A stretch of 64,000 bases of DNA from Phycisphaerae bacterium (GTDB lineage: Bacteria > Planctomycetota > Phycisphaerae > UBA1845): assembly GCA_029260115.1 (NCBI GenBank), contig JAJDDW010000100.1:1-64000 (forward strand), read 5' to 3'. The notes under the pieces are model-generated. The model saw nothing but the letters and a program-made list of their open reading frames with translations, was not told the origin of the DNA and made no database searches. This document shows positions 18,838 through 28,669 of this stretch, in pieces. The translations under genes were made by a program, and so were the position numbers. Every line of letters begins with the position of its first letter. Positions within the stretch are counted from its first letter, which is position 1.

Positions 18838-21800
18838 TCAATCGCCGCGCGTGTCGTGATATTTACCGATCACCCGCGGTCCTATCGTGCGAACAGGCTC
18901 GTTCAGAAGGCTCGGCAGACGATCCACCGTTTCCTGGAACCGTAGCGCCCGCGAGTCAATATCTCGCACCCGCATATCCTCTATAACGCCCGGATTCGGA
19001 TCAGTAATCGTGCGATCTTTTTCCCCGCGTAGTGTACCGTATACAGTGAATACGTGAGGCCGAACGGTGAGCCAATCACCCAAAGACGCCAGGACCGCGA
19101 TGGAGTCTACATAGCTACGAACATCCACCTGATTATTAAACACACCCGAGTCTGTGCGATATTCTGGCGCAGCGCCGAGATGGCGCACATTAGCCAACTC
19201 GCCTATGGTCATAAACCCCGTACCGCGACGCATGGCCGGGGCTGTATCACTCCACCCGCGACTTACCGAAATACCAGGCGCCGCGTAATCATCGGTGGAG
19301 TTCGGCGCCATGCCCAGTTCGCGAAGCTCTCGATAAGCCACGATCGACTTCGCCAATACATCGCCAATAGGATTAGGGAGCAAAGGGTCGGAGCCAACCA
19401 AATTTAAGGTAGTCTCAAACCTGTCGTCGAACGGCGGAGGCATCTTGATCTTAGATATTAGCGGCAACCCTTCGAGGACTTTCCAAGGCGCGGTATTCAA
19501 ATCAATTTGCCCATGAACCCGCAGACCACCCATATCAACTTTGGGGGCGGCGTCTTCATCAATAACTAAACTACCACTACTCGTGTCGAGTGGCCCTTTA
19601 CTATCCAAAGGTATAGCCGTGAAAAAATCGAAGACAAACTGGCCCCAGGGCAAATGCATGGCACCGCCCGCCTGCCCAGCCGTACCTTGAATACCTGCGG
19701 GTGGAATTCCAGTGCCACTGGTGTCCATCTTCGTATAGTCCCAATTGGGATTAATATGGTGCGCATGATAGCCGTTGGCATCAGCCATGGTCTCATCATA
19801 AATCGGCATACGGCCATTGTCGGTCGGTGTGCTGCCACCAATGTCGAGTTCAGCCGGGTTATTATTGAGTTCTTCCGTGAATGCTTTAGTCGTCGAGTTC
19901 GCATGACGCATAAGCATTAACATCATACCCGTCGTTGGAAACGCTGTTGACAGCGTGTTATCAGGCATGTCTGGAAAGATAAGCTCGACAGGCGCACCTT
20001 CGGGTTGGCCAAAATTAGGACTACCGAGCGTCACATTGGTTGTAGATGATAAGCTGAATGATTCCAAAGGTACGGGAGCATACCAACTATTAATTGCATT
20101 AACACTAGCTACCCGCTGTAGTGACAGCAGTCCGGCATCCAGTTTTCCAACGTCACCGCCGGTTAAAAAACTATCGACCTTAACATCCACAACAGCCCCA
20201 GACAAACTGCCTGTCGGGCGTACGAGCACAATCGAGTCACCTTCCTCGAATAAGAACGTGCTTGAAGTACCAAAATCAGTCGAAGTGCCTACACCCGTTG
20301 GTTTGAATCCACTGTGAAAAGCTTTGAATGTCTGTGGCGGCAATTGCTCGCCAGCAGGGAAGCTAATTGTGGTACCTGCTACATTTAACGTGAAATCATC
20401 TAGCATAAGAAGTTTGTTAAATGGATTGAATAATTCAATGCCAAAAAAGGAATTGCCTCCGGAGACTACTTCATTTGCACTGAGTTTTCCATCATTGTCG
20501 CCATCATCTTGACCATCCGCATCAGCAACAACTTCTGTAATAAACGGCTGAGCCTCTAGACCAAACACTACTCCTCCGGCCGGTAAAGCAAACCCAAAAT
20601 TGGGATCGTCGGGATCAGCGACGCGAATCGCAACTTCCGTCGGCAAGTCATCCGTATCCGAAAAATCAATCATATTCGCCGTAAGCGAAGCGGCTGTGAG
20701 AGATATAGCTCCGTAGTTAGGCTTCCAGATAGTATTTTTTTCCATAGGGTTTGCAGCGTCGGCTGACTCATATATCCCCCATGCGCTACCGCGAGCATCG
20801 AGCAATAGCAGCGTAAACGCATCCTGAATAAGCAGCGTGCGATCGTCGAACGAAATGTCACCTTTAGCCATGGCTTGATCCAACCAAGCTAAGCTAAGTT
20901 TAATCCTGCCCTTTCGCGGATCGAGCGTGCAATTGGGGGTAACGCCGCTAATGCAGTCAGTGGTAGCCGTTATCTCGGTAGTGTCGCCAAACGGATAGGC
21001 CAGCAAAGGGAAGCGCGTGACCGCGTCATTCGGATGTTGTTGAATAAGCCGATCGATTAAGTCCTTCTTCGCATTAGCCGGGCCCACTATCGCCGGGCGG
21101 CGCAGTAGATCGCTATGGCTAATCGTAGTGACAAGATGGCGTCGGTCATAATCATCCTTTGATGGATCAGGATCAGCCCCGTCGGCGTTCATTCTCAGCC
21201 ACCATAACGGCTGACTAGGGTCAGGCCCTTGTTCTTGAGGCCCAAAAGGCCAGTAGCGATGATCGCGCGGCGTTTCCCCAGCCGGGAACAGCTCCGTGGC
21301 AAACTGACCATCAGCAGTAATGGGGTCTCGACTAAATCGGCTACCCTGCAACTGCGTTAGCGCTAGCGTTTCCGGAGGCAAAAAATGTCGTCGACGAAGC
21401 GATGGCTCTTCCACAGTTGGCGAATAAGGAGGGTCAAGATTGTTGAGCTGCCCCAGCACATTACTGATGAGCAGCGGATGAGACGCATTCACGTTCACCA
21501 TACCGTTATGCGACACCACCCGAAGCCCCAGGTTAACCGTCCCCGAAGGCTTGGACGCCGGATTTAGTATGCGCGCAAGACCAGCTAGGCGACGTTTGTT
21601 TCCGCCGGCTACCTTGGCCAAATCAACCTCGACCGCGTCGACAATACCATCGCCATCAGCATCGACTAGAGTGCGGCGATTGGGCAACAGTGAATCTGCA
21701 AAGCCGTCCATGTCGGAATCAAGTGTATCACCTTCCTGCCCCACCACGGCGTCATAGCCAGGCTTTTCCAGTACAGCGAGCGCAAGTAGTCTCACCTCAC

Positions 21801-22269
21801 TCGGCGCGATGGGATCACCCGCACGGCTCATCTTGAAAGTTGAGCCTGTAAATGGCTGAGTCTGAATCGCCTCTAGGTCTGTCGCCCAAGGCCAAAACAT
21901 TCGACCATTTTCAAGATAAGGATCGATAGGCGCGGCTAGGTTGTGTACGCCAGGCAATTGAACATATGCGGCCGCGCCGCCCGTCAAGCTATTGCTCGAA
22001 GCTATGCCACTAATAGGATCAGCTATATCAGAAATCAGATTAGAGGTATCGGCTACGACCTGATCCATGGCGGGCGATGCCTGATTGCGGAGACGTTCCG
22101 AACTGATAATGCTCGACTCGAAATTCATCGTAGCCATGAATGCTACGCCGGACACAAAGAGCAACCCCAACACCGCCATCACCAGTACGAGAATCGTAGC
22201 CCGGCGACGGGAGCCACGGTGAAGTGGTCGTCTTGTAGCGTGCCCAGATTGTGTCAGTTTCGTAGTCAT
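18838..22269 (-). CDS. very large GspK/PilX-like minor pseudopilin
   Basis: 1143 residues from the ATG at 22269. A TTG-initiated extension to 22386 overlaps the upstream gene and has no support. A basic segment followed by a hydrophobic helix ('ILVLVMAVLGLLFVSGVAFM') is the PilX/GspK N-terminus, which lacks the usual FTLIE start. The last third carries 'GQIDLNTAPWKVLEGLPLI', the helix-hairpin region characteristic of GspK. EF-hand-like calcium loops occur twice ('DADGDGIVDAVEVD', 'DGDNDGKLSANEVV'). GspK normally has about 300-350 residues and caps the pseudopilus tip. This one is over three times longer, with extra extracytoplasmic domains. It is the last gene of the pseudopilin run. Confidence 0.75.
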   Translation of the reverse strand: MTTKLTQSGHATRRPLHRGSRRRATILVLVMAVLGLLFVSGVAFMATMNFESSIISSERLRNQASPAMDQVVADTSNLISDIADPISGIASSNSLTGGAAAYVQLPGVHNLAAPIDPYLENGRMFWPWATDLEAIQTQPFTGSTFKMSRAGDPIAPSEVRLLALAVLEKPGYDAVVGQEGDTLDSDMDGFADSLLPNRRTLVDADGDGIVDAVEVDLAKVAGGNKRRLAGLARILNPASKPSGTVNLGLRVVSHNGMVNVNASHPLLISNVLGQLNNLDPPYSPTVEEPSLRRRHFLPPETLALTQLQGSRFSRDPITADGQFATELFPAGETPRDHRYWPFGPQEQGPDPSQPLWWLRMNADGADPDPSKDDYDRRHLVTTISHSDLLRRPAIVGPANAKKDLIDRLIQQHPNDAVTRFPLLAYPFGDTTEITATTDCISGVTPNCTLDPRKGRIKLSLAWLDQAMAKGDISFDDRTLLIQDAFTLLLLDARGSAWGIYESADAANPMEKNTIWKPNYGAISLTAASLTANMIDFSDTDDLPTEVAIRVADPDDPNFGFALPAGGVVFGLEAQPFITEVVADADGQDDGDNDGKLSANEVVSGGNSFFGIELFNPFNKLLMLDDFTLNVAGTTISFPAGEQLPPQTFKAFHSGFKPTGVGTSTDFGTSSTFLFEEGDSIVLVRPTGSLSGAVVDVKVDSFLTGGDVGKLDAGLLSLQRVASVNAINSWYAPVPLESFSLSSTTNVTLGSPNFGQPEGAPVELIFPDMPDNTLSTAFPTTGMMLMLMRHANSTTKAFTEELNNNPAELDIGGSTPTDNGRMPIYDETMADANGYHAHHINPNWDYTKMDTSGTGIPPAGIQGTAGQAGGAMHLPWGQFVFDFFTAIPLDSKGPLDTSSGSLVIDEDAAPKVDMGGLRVHGQIDLNTAPWKVLEGLPLISKIKMPPPFDDRFETTLNLVGSDPLLPNPIGDVLAKSIVAYRELRELGMAPNSTDDYAAPGISVSRGWSDTAPAMRRGTGFMTIGELANVRHLGAAPEYRTDSGVFNNQVDVRSYVDSIAVLASLGDWLTVRPHVFTVYGTLRGEKDRTITDPNPGVIEDMRVRDIDSRALRFQETVDRLPSLLNEPVRTIGPRVIGKYHDTRGD

Positions 22270-22378
22270 ATTCGTTTTCGTCGTACCATCTCGTCCGTCA
22301 ATACACTTTGCATCCGCAGCGAACGCTGTCCTTGTCTTTGAAATACCTGTCAACAAAACGCAACCTCTCAACCGGTCA

Positions 22379-23839
22379 TTAACCAACCGGAATAACCATC
22401 ACATGCCGAATCGGCCTAGCCAGCCTTTTCCCATCGTCGTACACATCTACCGTGATGCGCAGGGCCGTGGGAAACAACTCATCCAAAATTGGCGCATCAA
22501 CCGAGCCGCCGCGATTGGCGACGAACGCCGCAAAGTTTGCCGAAACACCATTGCCGTAAACATTACTTAGCAACTGCGGGTCTGGTGATTCACCGAAACG
22601 ATCGCCGAGCGGCGGGTCAATTATCAGGGTACTCAAATTGTCGGCACGCACCGCCGCGGCCGGGCCGATGTCTTTTGCTTCATCTTGCATGCGTGTGATG
22701 GAGGCTAAGGGATCGTTGCCAGCCAGCGTGGGCGGGTTAGCATCACTAAGGATTCCCAAATCAATCCAGAACACCTGATTTTCTTCTGCGAGTCGACCAC
22801 CCACGAAGCTAGCCCGAGGATCAAAGGTCCATTCGACTTTGAACGACGCGCAAAACGGAATGAAGTAATGCCCTAGACGGTCAGCTAAGACCGGCGGTGG
22901 CGAGGTGTCCAAAAAGCTACGCGAAAACGGCATCGTCTGGCTAGCGAAAATTTCCGGGAGAAAGAAAGGTCCGCCAGAGGAATCTTCTAATACTAATTTG
23001 TTATAATCAAAATTGTAAACCACGTCCGACTCCCCAGTTAGCAATCGATATTGGGAAGCGTCCGAAGGTAGTTGGTCCGTGGCTAGGGCGCCCAATCGGT
23101 TCGCGGCGTCTGTCGTGATCATGTCGTTGTAGGTGACCCATTCCGCAATACCATTTCTACCGGGTAGCAAATGAACCACGCGCCGCGCTAAGTGCCAATT
23201 CTCTGCTGGCGTGGGCGATAGTTCCGGATAATTCGGGAACGCATCGGGGAATGCTTGGAAATCGTATGCACCCGCAGTATTCAATTCGTACTCGCCCAAA
23301 TGCGCATGGCCATACACCACTTGCTGAACGTTTGAACGAACCGTCTCTGGAATCGTGCCCGCGATGGCTGTCGAGGGGTAATTTACATAACTCGAACTCT
23401 GGCGCTGCGTGAAAAACATCAGCAAGTCAGCGCGTGGCGGTTCGATGGAACCCGGCGGTGTGTCACGTTCACGCTCCGGATCAGGATCGTGCGGATAACC
23501 GTTGAGCGGATCCTTCGGCTCATCGTCAGCATCAAATCCATCTTTTGTCCAATAGGCGTTGATGGGATTACCCTGAATCACCATGACCCCGCTGCCATTA
23601 TGTACGCCCTGCAAATCATCTCGCAGGGTCTGCTCTAAAATGCGAATCGAGCGATTCACCTCGGTCAGCGCCGTGGCCTGCCCCGTCGCCCGCACGGTCA
23701 AATTCATGACTTGCCCGACAAGCCCTAGCATGACCAGCAAAATCCCCACCGAAACCAACAGCTCGGCCAGCGTAAAACCCGATCGCCTTTGGTTGCGTGA
23801 GCGTCGCATTCTTCGAGATGTCAGGGCCGTTTGGTTCAT
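22379..23839 (-). CDS. GspJ/PilW-like prepilin
   Basis: 486 residues from the ATG at 23839; a GTG at 23896 would add 19. The leader ends 'RRSG' before 'FTLAELLVSVGILLVM', a standard prepilin peptidase site with Gly at -1 and Glu at +5. The helix is followed by 'LTEVNRSIRILEQTLRDDLQ', typical of GspJ/PilW. The C-terminal 400 residues are an extracytoplasmic domain without a recognised fold. It ends just before the GspK-like gene, as minor pseudopilin genes usually do. Confidence 0.75.
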   Translation of the reverse strand: MNQTALTSRRMRRSRNQRRSGFTLAELLVSVGILLVMLGLVGQVMNLTVRATGQATALTEVNRSIRILEQTLRDDLQGVHNGSGVMVIQGNPINAYWTKDGFDADDEPKDPLNGYPHDPDPERERDTPPGSIEPPRADLLMFFTQRQSSSYVNYPSTAIAGTIPETVRSNVQQVVYGHAHLGEYELNTAGAYDFQAFPDAFPNYPELSPTPAENWHLARRVVHLLPGRNGIAEWVTYNDMITTDAANRLGALATDQLPSDASQYRLLTGESDVVYNFDYNKLVLEDSSGGPFFLPEIFASQTMPFSRSFLDTSPPPVLADRLGHYFIPFCASFKVEWTFDPRASFVGGRLAEENQVFWIDLGILSDANPPTLAGNDPLASITRMQDEAKDIGPAAAVRADNLSTLIIDPPLGDRFGESPDPQLLSNVYGNGVSANFAAFVANRGGSVDAPILDELFPTALRITVDVYDDGKRLARPIRHVMVIPVG

Positions 23840-23974
23840 AAGTGAAACTTTAATTATTCCTACACTAAGGGCCGCGAAACGCGCCGCGTAATCCACCCCA
23901 ATTATGTCCTAACTCAGGTGTCGGTCTAGCCATTGGGTAAAAGGAATTGGCCCGATAACCACAATTTACTGGTG

Positions 23975-23999
23975 CATACCCCATCGGCTATGGCGTATG
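23975..23999. repeat. 10-bp inverted repeat in the gap between two prepilin genes
   Basis: CATACCCCAT pairs with ATGGCGTATG (one mismatch) around a 5-base loop. The 337-bp gap between the prepilin ending at 24177 and the one starting at 23839 is the longest break among the minor pseudopilin genes, so this may be a processing site, attenuator or operator. I see nothing else in the gap. Confidence 0.35.
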
Positions 24000-24176
24000 G
24001 GCAGAACTTTCACTTTGGGTGGGCTGATGGTTCAACGGAGTATATGAGCCGCATGCTTTAGCTTGCGCGGAGATCGTAAAGTTTAGTCAATGAAATAATG
24101 GCTGACGACACACCCGCAGAGTAAATGCTAGCGCTGATGGTGTTGGCATAGCCCGCATGCACCCATGAGGCTGCAT

Positions 24177-25577
24177 TTATGGCGCAACTGACAGGATGCG
24201 TTTGTCGATGCCGATGACCGGCGGGCTGCCAATGAAAATGGGTGAACCGTCGGTTAATCGTTCCGAATCGACAGGTGGCGGAAATACCCAGACTGTACGC
24301 ACGAGTTGCGGGGTTGGATATGGTGGTCCGGGGAATGAAGGATCCACGATGTCAACCAATACGATTTCCTTATCGAGCGTGAGAAAAGCTTGGACATCAT
24401 CTGGCCCTGTGCCAGCCCGCGTTCGGCGGTTGACAACTTCATAAATCTCGCCGTTTACCTCGTCGATAAATTTGGTCCCGCGCTGAAAGAAATCTACGAC
24501 GAACGATGCCGTAGGAACATTGCTCGTATTTACCTCGGCTACCGTTGGCACACCTGCGCGATCTCTGTCAGCATCAATATCTTTTGCCTTGGGTGATTCG
24601 TCATGAGGATTGGCTAATTGGTTTGGGTCTGGGGAGGAGGGGTTAGGTATAAAAATCTGTACCCGCCACGGAGTTGGTAGTACGACATCGTCGGTTGTTG
24701 GCAGCGCGACAGGCACCTTAACATCATTGGGAAAATCCGGGTTCGGTGGATCGTTGGGATCTTGTTGGGCATATCGCGTGCGCACTTGCGATCGTTTTAC
24801 CGTCGCGTAATACATATCAAATTCGCGCGTCTGCGATAAAAAATCTGGGCAACCTAGTGCGAAGCCAGGTGCGACACACTGAGTGTCCACATCCCCGGTG
24901 ATAGGAATGGGTTTGAGCAAGCGATGGAAAGCTACCCATGCAAATCTTCTAGAGGCGAAGGTGTCATCCCAAGTAGGATCATCGCTCTGAAACGCACCTG
25001 TTGCAGCATCAACATTTTCACGCGGGGGCATAGGTGGATAGATGCGTTGCTCAAGACGAATCTGCGCCGCGCGGTAGTCTGGGGTGAAAAAAGTGGTTAC
25101 GGGCGGCAATGTTACTGGCACCGGCCCTTCTAACTTGTAAGGCGGACTAGCAGCCCCATTGGCATCATCGCGTGGGGGATAGAAACCACGTGGGCTAACC
25201 AATAAGTTTTCCATATGGAGCAAATGCACCCGCTGGTCAGGGTAAGAGGGATACGGTACCGGACCCAACGGGTCTTCGATCAAATCACCGGCAAAACTGC
25301 TGCCTTCATATACCGTCGAATTGGGCGAATCTACATGGAACAAGAGTTTAGCCGCTGAGTGTGCGGACTCTACAGCCGCCGCTTGCGATGTAAATTCAAC
25401 CAGGGTTCGCGCCCGCTGCCAGGCGATTGGAAACATGGTAGCCATCATCACCAAGCCAAAGCCTAAGATCGCGATGGCGATCATGATTTCGACCAGGGAA
25501 AAACCGGCTTGCCTTTTGCGCGTACTATTTCGCTGGTTCCGTTTGCGGCAGGCTAAATGGCTGGGCGGCGTAGTCAT
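24177..25577 (-). CDS. GspI/PilV-like prepilin
   Basis: 466 residues. The leader is long and basic (about 25 residues) and ends in Gly before 'FSLVEIMIAIAILGFGLVMM', with Glu at +5. The following 'MFPIAWQRARTLVEF' helix and the family-typical 'IAILGFG' are those of PilV/GspI minor pseudopilins. The large C-terminal domain has many Pro-Asp stretches and no known motif. Its ATG overlaps the stop of the GspH-like gene (ATGA), so the two are coupled. Confidence 0.75.
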   Translation of the reverse strand: MTTPPSHLACRKRNQRNSTRKRQAGFSLVEIMIAIAILGFGLVMMATMFPIAWQRARTLVEFTSQAAAVESAHSAAKLLFHVDSPNSTVYEGSSFAGDLIEDPLGPVPYPSYPDQRVHLLHMENLLVSPRGFYPPRDDANGAASPPYKLEGPVPVTLPPVTTFFTPDYRAAQIRLEQRIYPPMPPRENVDAATGAFQSDDPTWDDTFASRRFAWVAFHRLLKPIPITGDVDTQCVAPGFALGCPDFLSQTREFDMYYATVKRSQVRTRYAQQDPNDPPNPDFPNDVKVPVALPTTDDVVLPTPWRVQIFIPNPSSPDPNQLANPHDESPKAKDIDADRDRAGVPTVAEVNTSNVPTASFVVDFFQRGTKFIDEVNGEIYEVVNRRTRAGTGPDDVQAFLTLDKEIVLVDIVDPSFPGPPYPTPQLVRTVWVFPPPVDSERLTDGSPIFIGSPPVIGIDKRILSVAP

Positions 25578-26554
25578 GGTGCGACGTTCTCCGCCAACGG
25601 TCCACGCACCACGGCGCCGGTCCAGCGGTTGACATAAAATGGCTGGCCTGTGTTAAGCAAAAAGTCGCGTGTTTCAGCCGCGAGTGACGGGTCGCTAGTC
25701 AATTCACTAAACGCTGAATTGTTATAGACGAGTAGGCCATCAACTGAAGGAAAGTCGATAGCGATGCCATCAATATCTGTGACGAGATAAGGTATTTTTT
25801 CTGGGGGTATACCTGTCGCTGTCGGGTCAATGTTCACTTTCAAATCCTGTTGCGTGAAACGCTCGTCGACGTCGGGCAGATCGCCAGATTTATCGTAAGA
25901 AATTAACAGTCCGGTGACGTCGCCGAAACCATTCCCGGTTCGATCTTCGTCGAGGATGAGTACGTCGCGACGAATCAGCAACTGACCTTCTTTGGAATAT
26001 ATCATCGTAAAGAAATTGCGATGCCGTTGCGCCTGATTGACGCCGGAGGGCGTTGGCGATTCTATGCTTACGTCGTTGGCCAACTCGCTCACGCTAAAGG
26101 TGTAGACCGCATCGTTGGGGTCGGTCCCGGTAGGATTAACCACGTATCGGGGCACCGCGCGAAATGGTGCAGAAAACGAATAGGTTCGGTCCGCATTTAC
26201 ACGAAAGACATCTTGCCATGCGATGCTGCCAGCATTTTCTTCATCTTGCCCGATAGCGACGATGCGCTGTACACCATTCCCGTCCACATAAAAGAATAGA
26301 CCACTTTCCAGGCCACTAGTGCGCCGGGCATGCGATCGGGCCGTAGATAGCAATCCGCGTAGTACGTTTTCCGCGTCTACCAGCTTGCGGTTTTCCCACA
26401 TAGCCGTCGCGCTTGGCACGATAAGCGTAACAATTGTAACGATGATAGCCACCACGATGGCTAGCTCGATAAGGGTGAACGCGCGCGCAGAACGCCTAGT
26501 CATGCGACGTAGGCATGGTTTTTGATCGGCTGGCTTTACCGCTTGGTTACGCAT
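25574..26554 (-). CDS. GspH/FimT-like prepilin
   Basis: 326 residues. The basic leader ends 'RSARA' and the helix is 'FTLIELAIVVAIIVTIVTLI', so the residue before the expected cleavage point is Ala, not Gly. 'NVLRGLLSTARSHARRTSG' after the helix is the usual GspH/FimT hallmark. The C-terminal region is a beta-rich domain with several Asp-rich turns. It overlaps the GspI-like gene at its 3' end and follows the next prepilin after 18 bp. Confidence 0.75.
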   Translation of the reverse strand: MRNQAVKPADQKPCLRRMTRRSARAFTLIELAIVVAIIVTIVTLIVPSATAMWENRKLVDAENVLRGLLSTARSHARRTSGLESGLFFYVDGNGVQRIVAIGQDEENAGSIAWQDVFRVNADRTYSFSAPFRAVPRYVVNPTGTDPNDAVYTFSVSELANDVSIESPTPSGVNQAQRHRNFFTMIYSKEGQLLIRRDVLILDEDRTGNGFGDVTGLLISYDKSGDLPDVDERFTQQDLKVNIDPTATGIPPEKIPYLVTDIDGIAIDFPSVDGLLVYNNSAFSELTSDPSLAAETRDFLLNTGQPFYVNRWTGAVVRGPLAENVAP

Positions 26555-26572
26555 GATGACGGTCCGAGTAGA

Positions 26573-27610
26573 TCATTTCCCTTTGCGTAATATTTCACGC
26601 AACGCATCCTCTGCATAAACATTGTCTTCATTAAGTGGGTTGTCAATACTAAAATTGTCCATCCAATCAGCCACCATCGACGCGGTAGGCGAATCGGTAA
26701 AAACTTCCTTGGTTAGCTGTTCTTTGCCGTTTGCCCCCCAGGAAAAGATTATAGGCTGACCGCCATTTAGCCGAACCATATCGGAAGCGGCTTCGTTCCA
26801 GTTAGGATGATTGGAGGAGGCGACATTTTTCGCACCGGCGTTATTGTCATGATCTCGTTGGCTCATATAGCCAAGCGGTATGCCCCAGTTGTCCACGATG
26901 TAACGAATTTGCAAATCTTCATCAGGCGTCCACATCCCGTCATCATTACGGTCGAGATATTGGACTGGCGTTGGCTTGGGTAATGTTGGGTCTAATGCCC
27001 CGGGCGAGCGGTTGTTCTCTGCAATACCGTCGAGCATGACTTTTGATTCGGTCCCGTATAGCTCGATGGCTAAAATCATGGCCGCTAAGTCTCGATTTTC
27101 AAATTCTGGTACGGTGACTGAATCAGCATCACGATAACGATTCATCGCTACGCCATAAGAGCTTCCTGCAGATGCGCCAGGAACGACTTTGTATCCCCCC
27201 GGTGCCAGCGTTCTGGGTGGCAGTGGTCCGCCTGCAGGTCCACTACCCGGCAATCCTGCGTCAGTAAACACTTCCAGCTCGTCGGGGGGGTATAGGCCAT
27301 AACGATCTTTGTATGATCGGGGCGTGGCGGAACCACCTTGGCGAGAAATAATCATAATGCCCGGGTTTTCAGTACGTTCAAGCTTAAATTGTTCGATAAT
27401 ATCGCGCACGACGACCAGTACCGACTGGGTCTGCATGGTGCGCGACTGATTGATAAGTTTAGGTCCGCCCACAAAAACTGCGGAAACGAGAATAACAATG
27501 AGCGTAATGACGACGACTAACTCGATCAGCGTGAACGCTTGCCTGCTGCGATAAATCTTAGCAGATTTTGCGTGTTGAGGCCTGAGCGGCGTGTCGTAGT
27601 GCTGTCGCAT
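26573..27610 (-). CDS. prepilin-like protein
   Basis: 345 residues. The leader ends 'YRSRQA' before 'FTLIELVVVITLIVILVSAV', again with Ala at -1. The helix is followed by 'TMQTQSVLVVVRDIIEQFKL', a GspG-like amphipathic extension. The C-terminal part includes 'IIFSWGANGKEQ' and an acidic end. It is tightly packed between its neighbours (zero and 18 bp), so it is part of the operon. Its exact pseudopilin class is uncertain. Confidence 0.7.
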   Translation of the reverse strand: MRQHYDTPLRPQHAKSAKIYRSRQAFTLIELVVVITLIVILVSAVFVGGPKLINQSRTMQTQSVLVVVRDIIEQFKLERTENPGIMIISRQGGSATPRSYKDRYGLYPPDELEVFTDAGLPGSGPAGGPLPPRTLAPGGYKVVPGASAGSSYGVAMNRYRDADSVTVPEFENRDLAAMILAIELYGTESKVMLDGIAENNRSPGALDPTLPKPTPVQYLDRNDDGMWTPDEDLQIRYIVDNWGIPLGYMSQRDHDNNAGAKNVASSNHPNWNEAASDMVRLNGGQPIIFSWGANGKEQLTKEVFTDSPTASMVADWMDNFSIDNPLNEDNVYAEDALREILRKGK

Positions 27611-28627
27611 CTAGTTCGTCCCTCGTGTCCAGTTGATGACGTCATCTTCATTGCCATACACGCCATCAACCCCTGCACTGATTAATAGGTAAGAGTCCTT
27701 ACGGGCTGGTTCGTGGGTAGTCGTTACCGATGAGTTGTGGATATAGCGCGCAAAGGTGTTGTCGAATTTTGTATCCACCTGCACATCCTCAGTCGGCATC
27801 GAAACATCCGCCTTGGCAATGAGCGAGTAGGCATTGACCGATCCTTGGAGACCACCACCGAAGTCCATGCCCTTATTCATGAGCACACCATTCACAGTGC
27901 CCGTGATGAGGCTATTGTCTTCCTGGCGGTAAATGCCTGGCTTGTTAGCCTCGGCGACCATGCGTCGGCTTGCGCGACTGGCTTTGTAATAAAGAATAGG
28001 TCGTTCCCAAGCGTCGATAAAAAGCGGGATTTTTTTGGTATCGGTATTCGCAGCCGTATCGCTCCATACGAGTAGCACGCCATCAGCAACAAGTTGTTGT
28101 GGAGTGCGTACTTGTTTAGTTTTCATGTCGTCATCAACATATCCGACAGCGCCGGATGGATAGCGTGCGCGTTTGACGTCGAGCGTGGTCGTGTCCAGTT
28201 CATACGCACCGCCCACGCCGTTGTGGGTATCGTTGGACCACTTGCCATTGCGATCAAAATCACGGAAGCCGGGTGTGCCTCGTAAATCGGCACCAACCAG
28301 CGCCATAGCCAATAGCTGTGCCCCCGAAACGTCAATCATCGTACCCGTATCAAAAGGGTTTGCTAGCTGATGGCGCATGGATCCGGACCCGCCATCTGTA
28401 GAAGAGGGAGGCAGCGAACCACCAACGGTGCCATCCACCTGGAATAGGTTGATGGCGCTATCGAGCGCAGTGAATTGTGCCGTCGTTGCTGTCACCTTGA
28501 CGGCATTACGAATGGTGCTAACTGCAGGGATCAACAAGCTGATAAGAATCGCGATAATGGAAATCACCACGAGCAATTCTATCATAGAAAAGGCTGTCGC
28601 CCGGCGTAAGCCCTGAGGGTTGTTCAT
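27611..28627 (-). CDS. GspG-like prepilin with calcium-loop C-terminus
   Basis: 338 residues from the ATG at 28627, preceded by AGGA at a good distance. An ATG at 28666 would add 13 residues without a clear ribosome site. The leader 'MNNPQGLRRATA' precedes 'FSMIELLVVISIIAILISLL', with Ala at -1 and Met at +3. The chain ends 'SAGVDGVYGNEDDVINW', which resembles the calcium-binding C-terminal loop of GspG major pseudopilins. It is closely related in layout to the next gene upstream and likely arose by duplication. It could be a major or alternative major pseudopilin. Confidence 0.75.
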   Translation of the reverse strand: MNNPQGLRRATAFSMIELLVVISIIAILISLLIPAVSTIRNAVKVTATTAQFTALDSAINLFQVDGTVGGSLPPSSTDGGSGSMRHQLANPFDTGTMIDVSGAQLLAMALVGADLRGTPGFRDFDRNGKWSNDTHNGVGGAYELDTTTLDVKRARYPSGAVGYVDDDMKTKQVRTPQQLVADGVLLVWSDTAANTDTKKIPLFIDAWERPILYYKASRASRRMVAEANKPGIYRQEDNSLITGTVNGVLMNKGMDFGGGLQGSVNAYSLIAKADVSMPTEDVQVDTKFDNTFARYIHNSSVTTTHEPARKDSYLLISAGVDGVYGNEDDVINWTRGTN

Positions 28628-28669
28628 TTTTTTGTTCCTAACCATGATGCGTATGTGCCTATTCATTTT

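Noticed and set aside
22270-22386. 39-residue N-terminal extension of the GspK-like protein from a TTG
   Set aside because: It would place an extra hydrophobic stretch ahead of the PilX helix and overlap the upstream stop without a ribosome site. The ATG at 22269 gives a normal leader.
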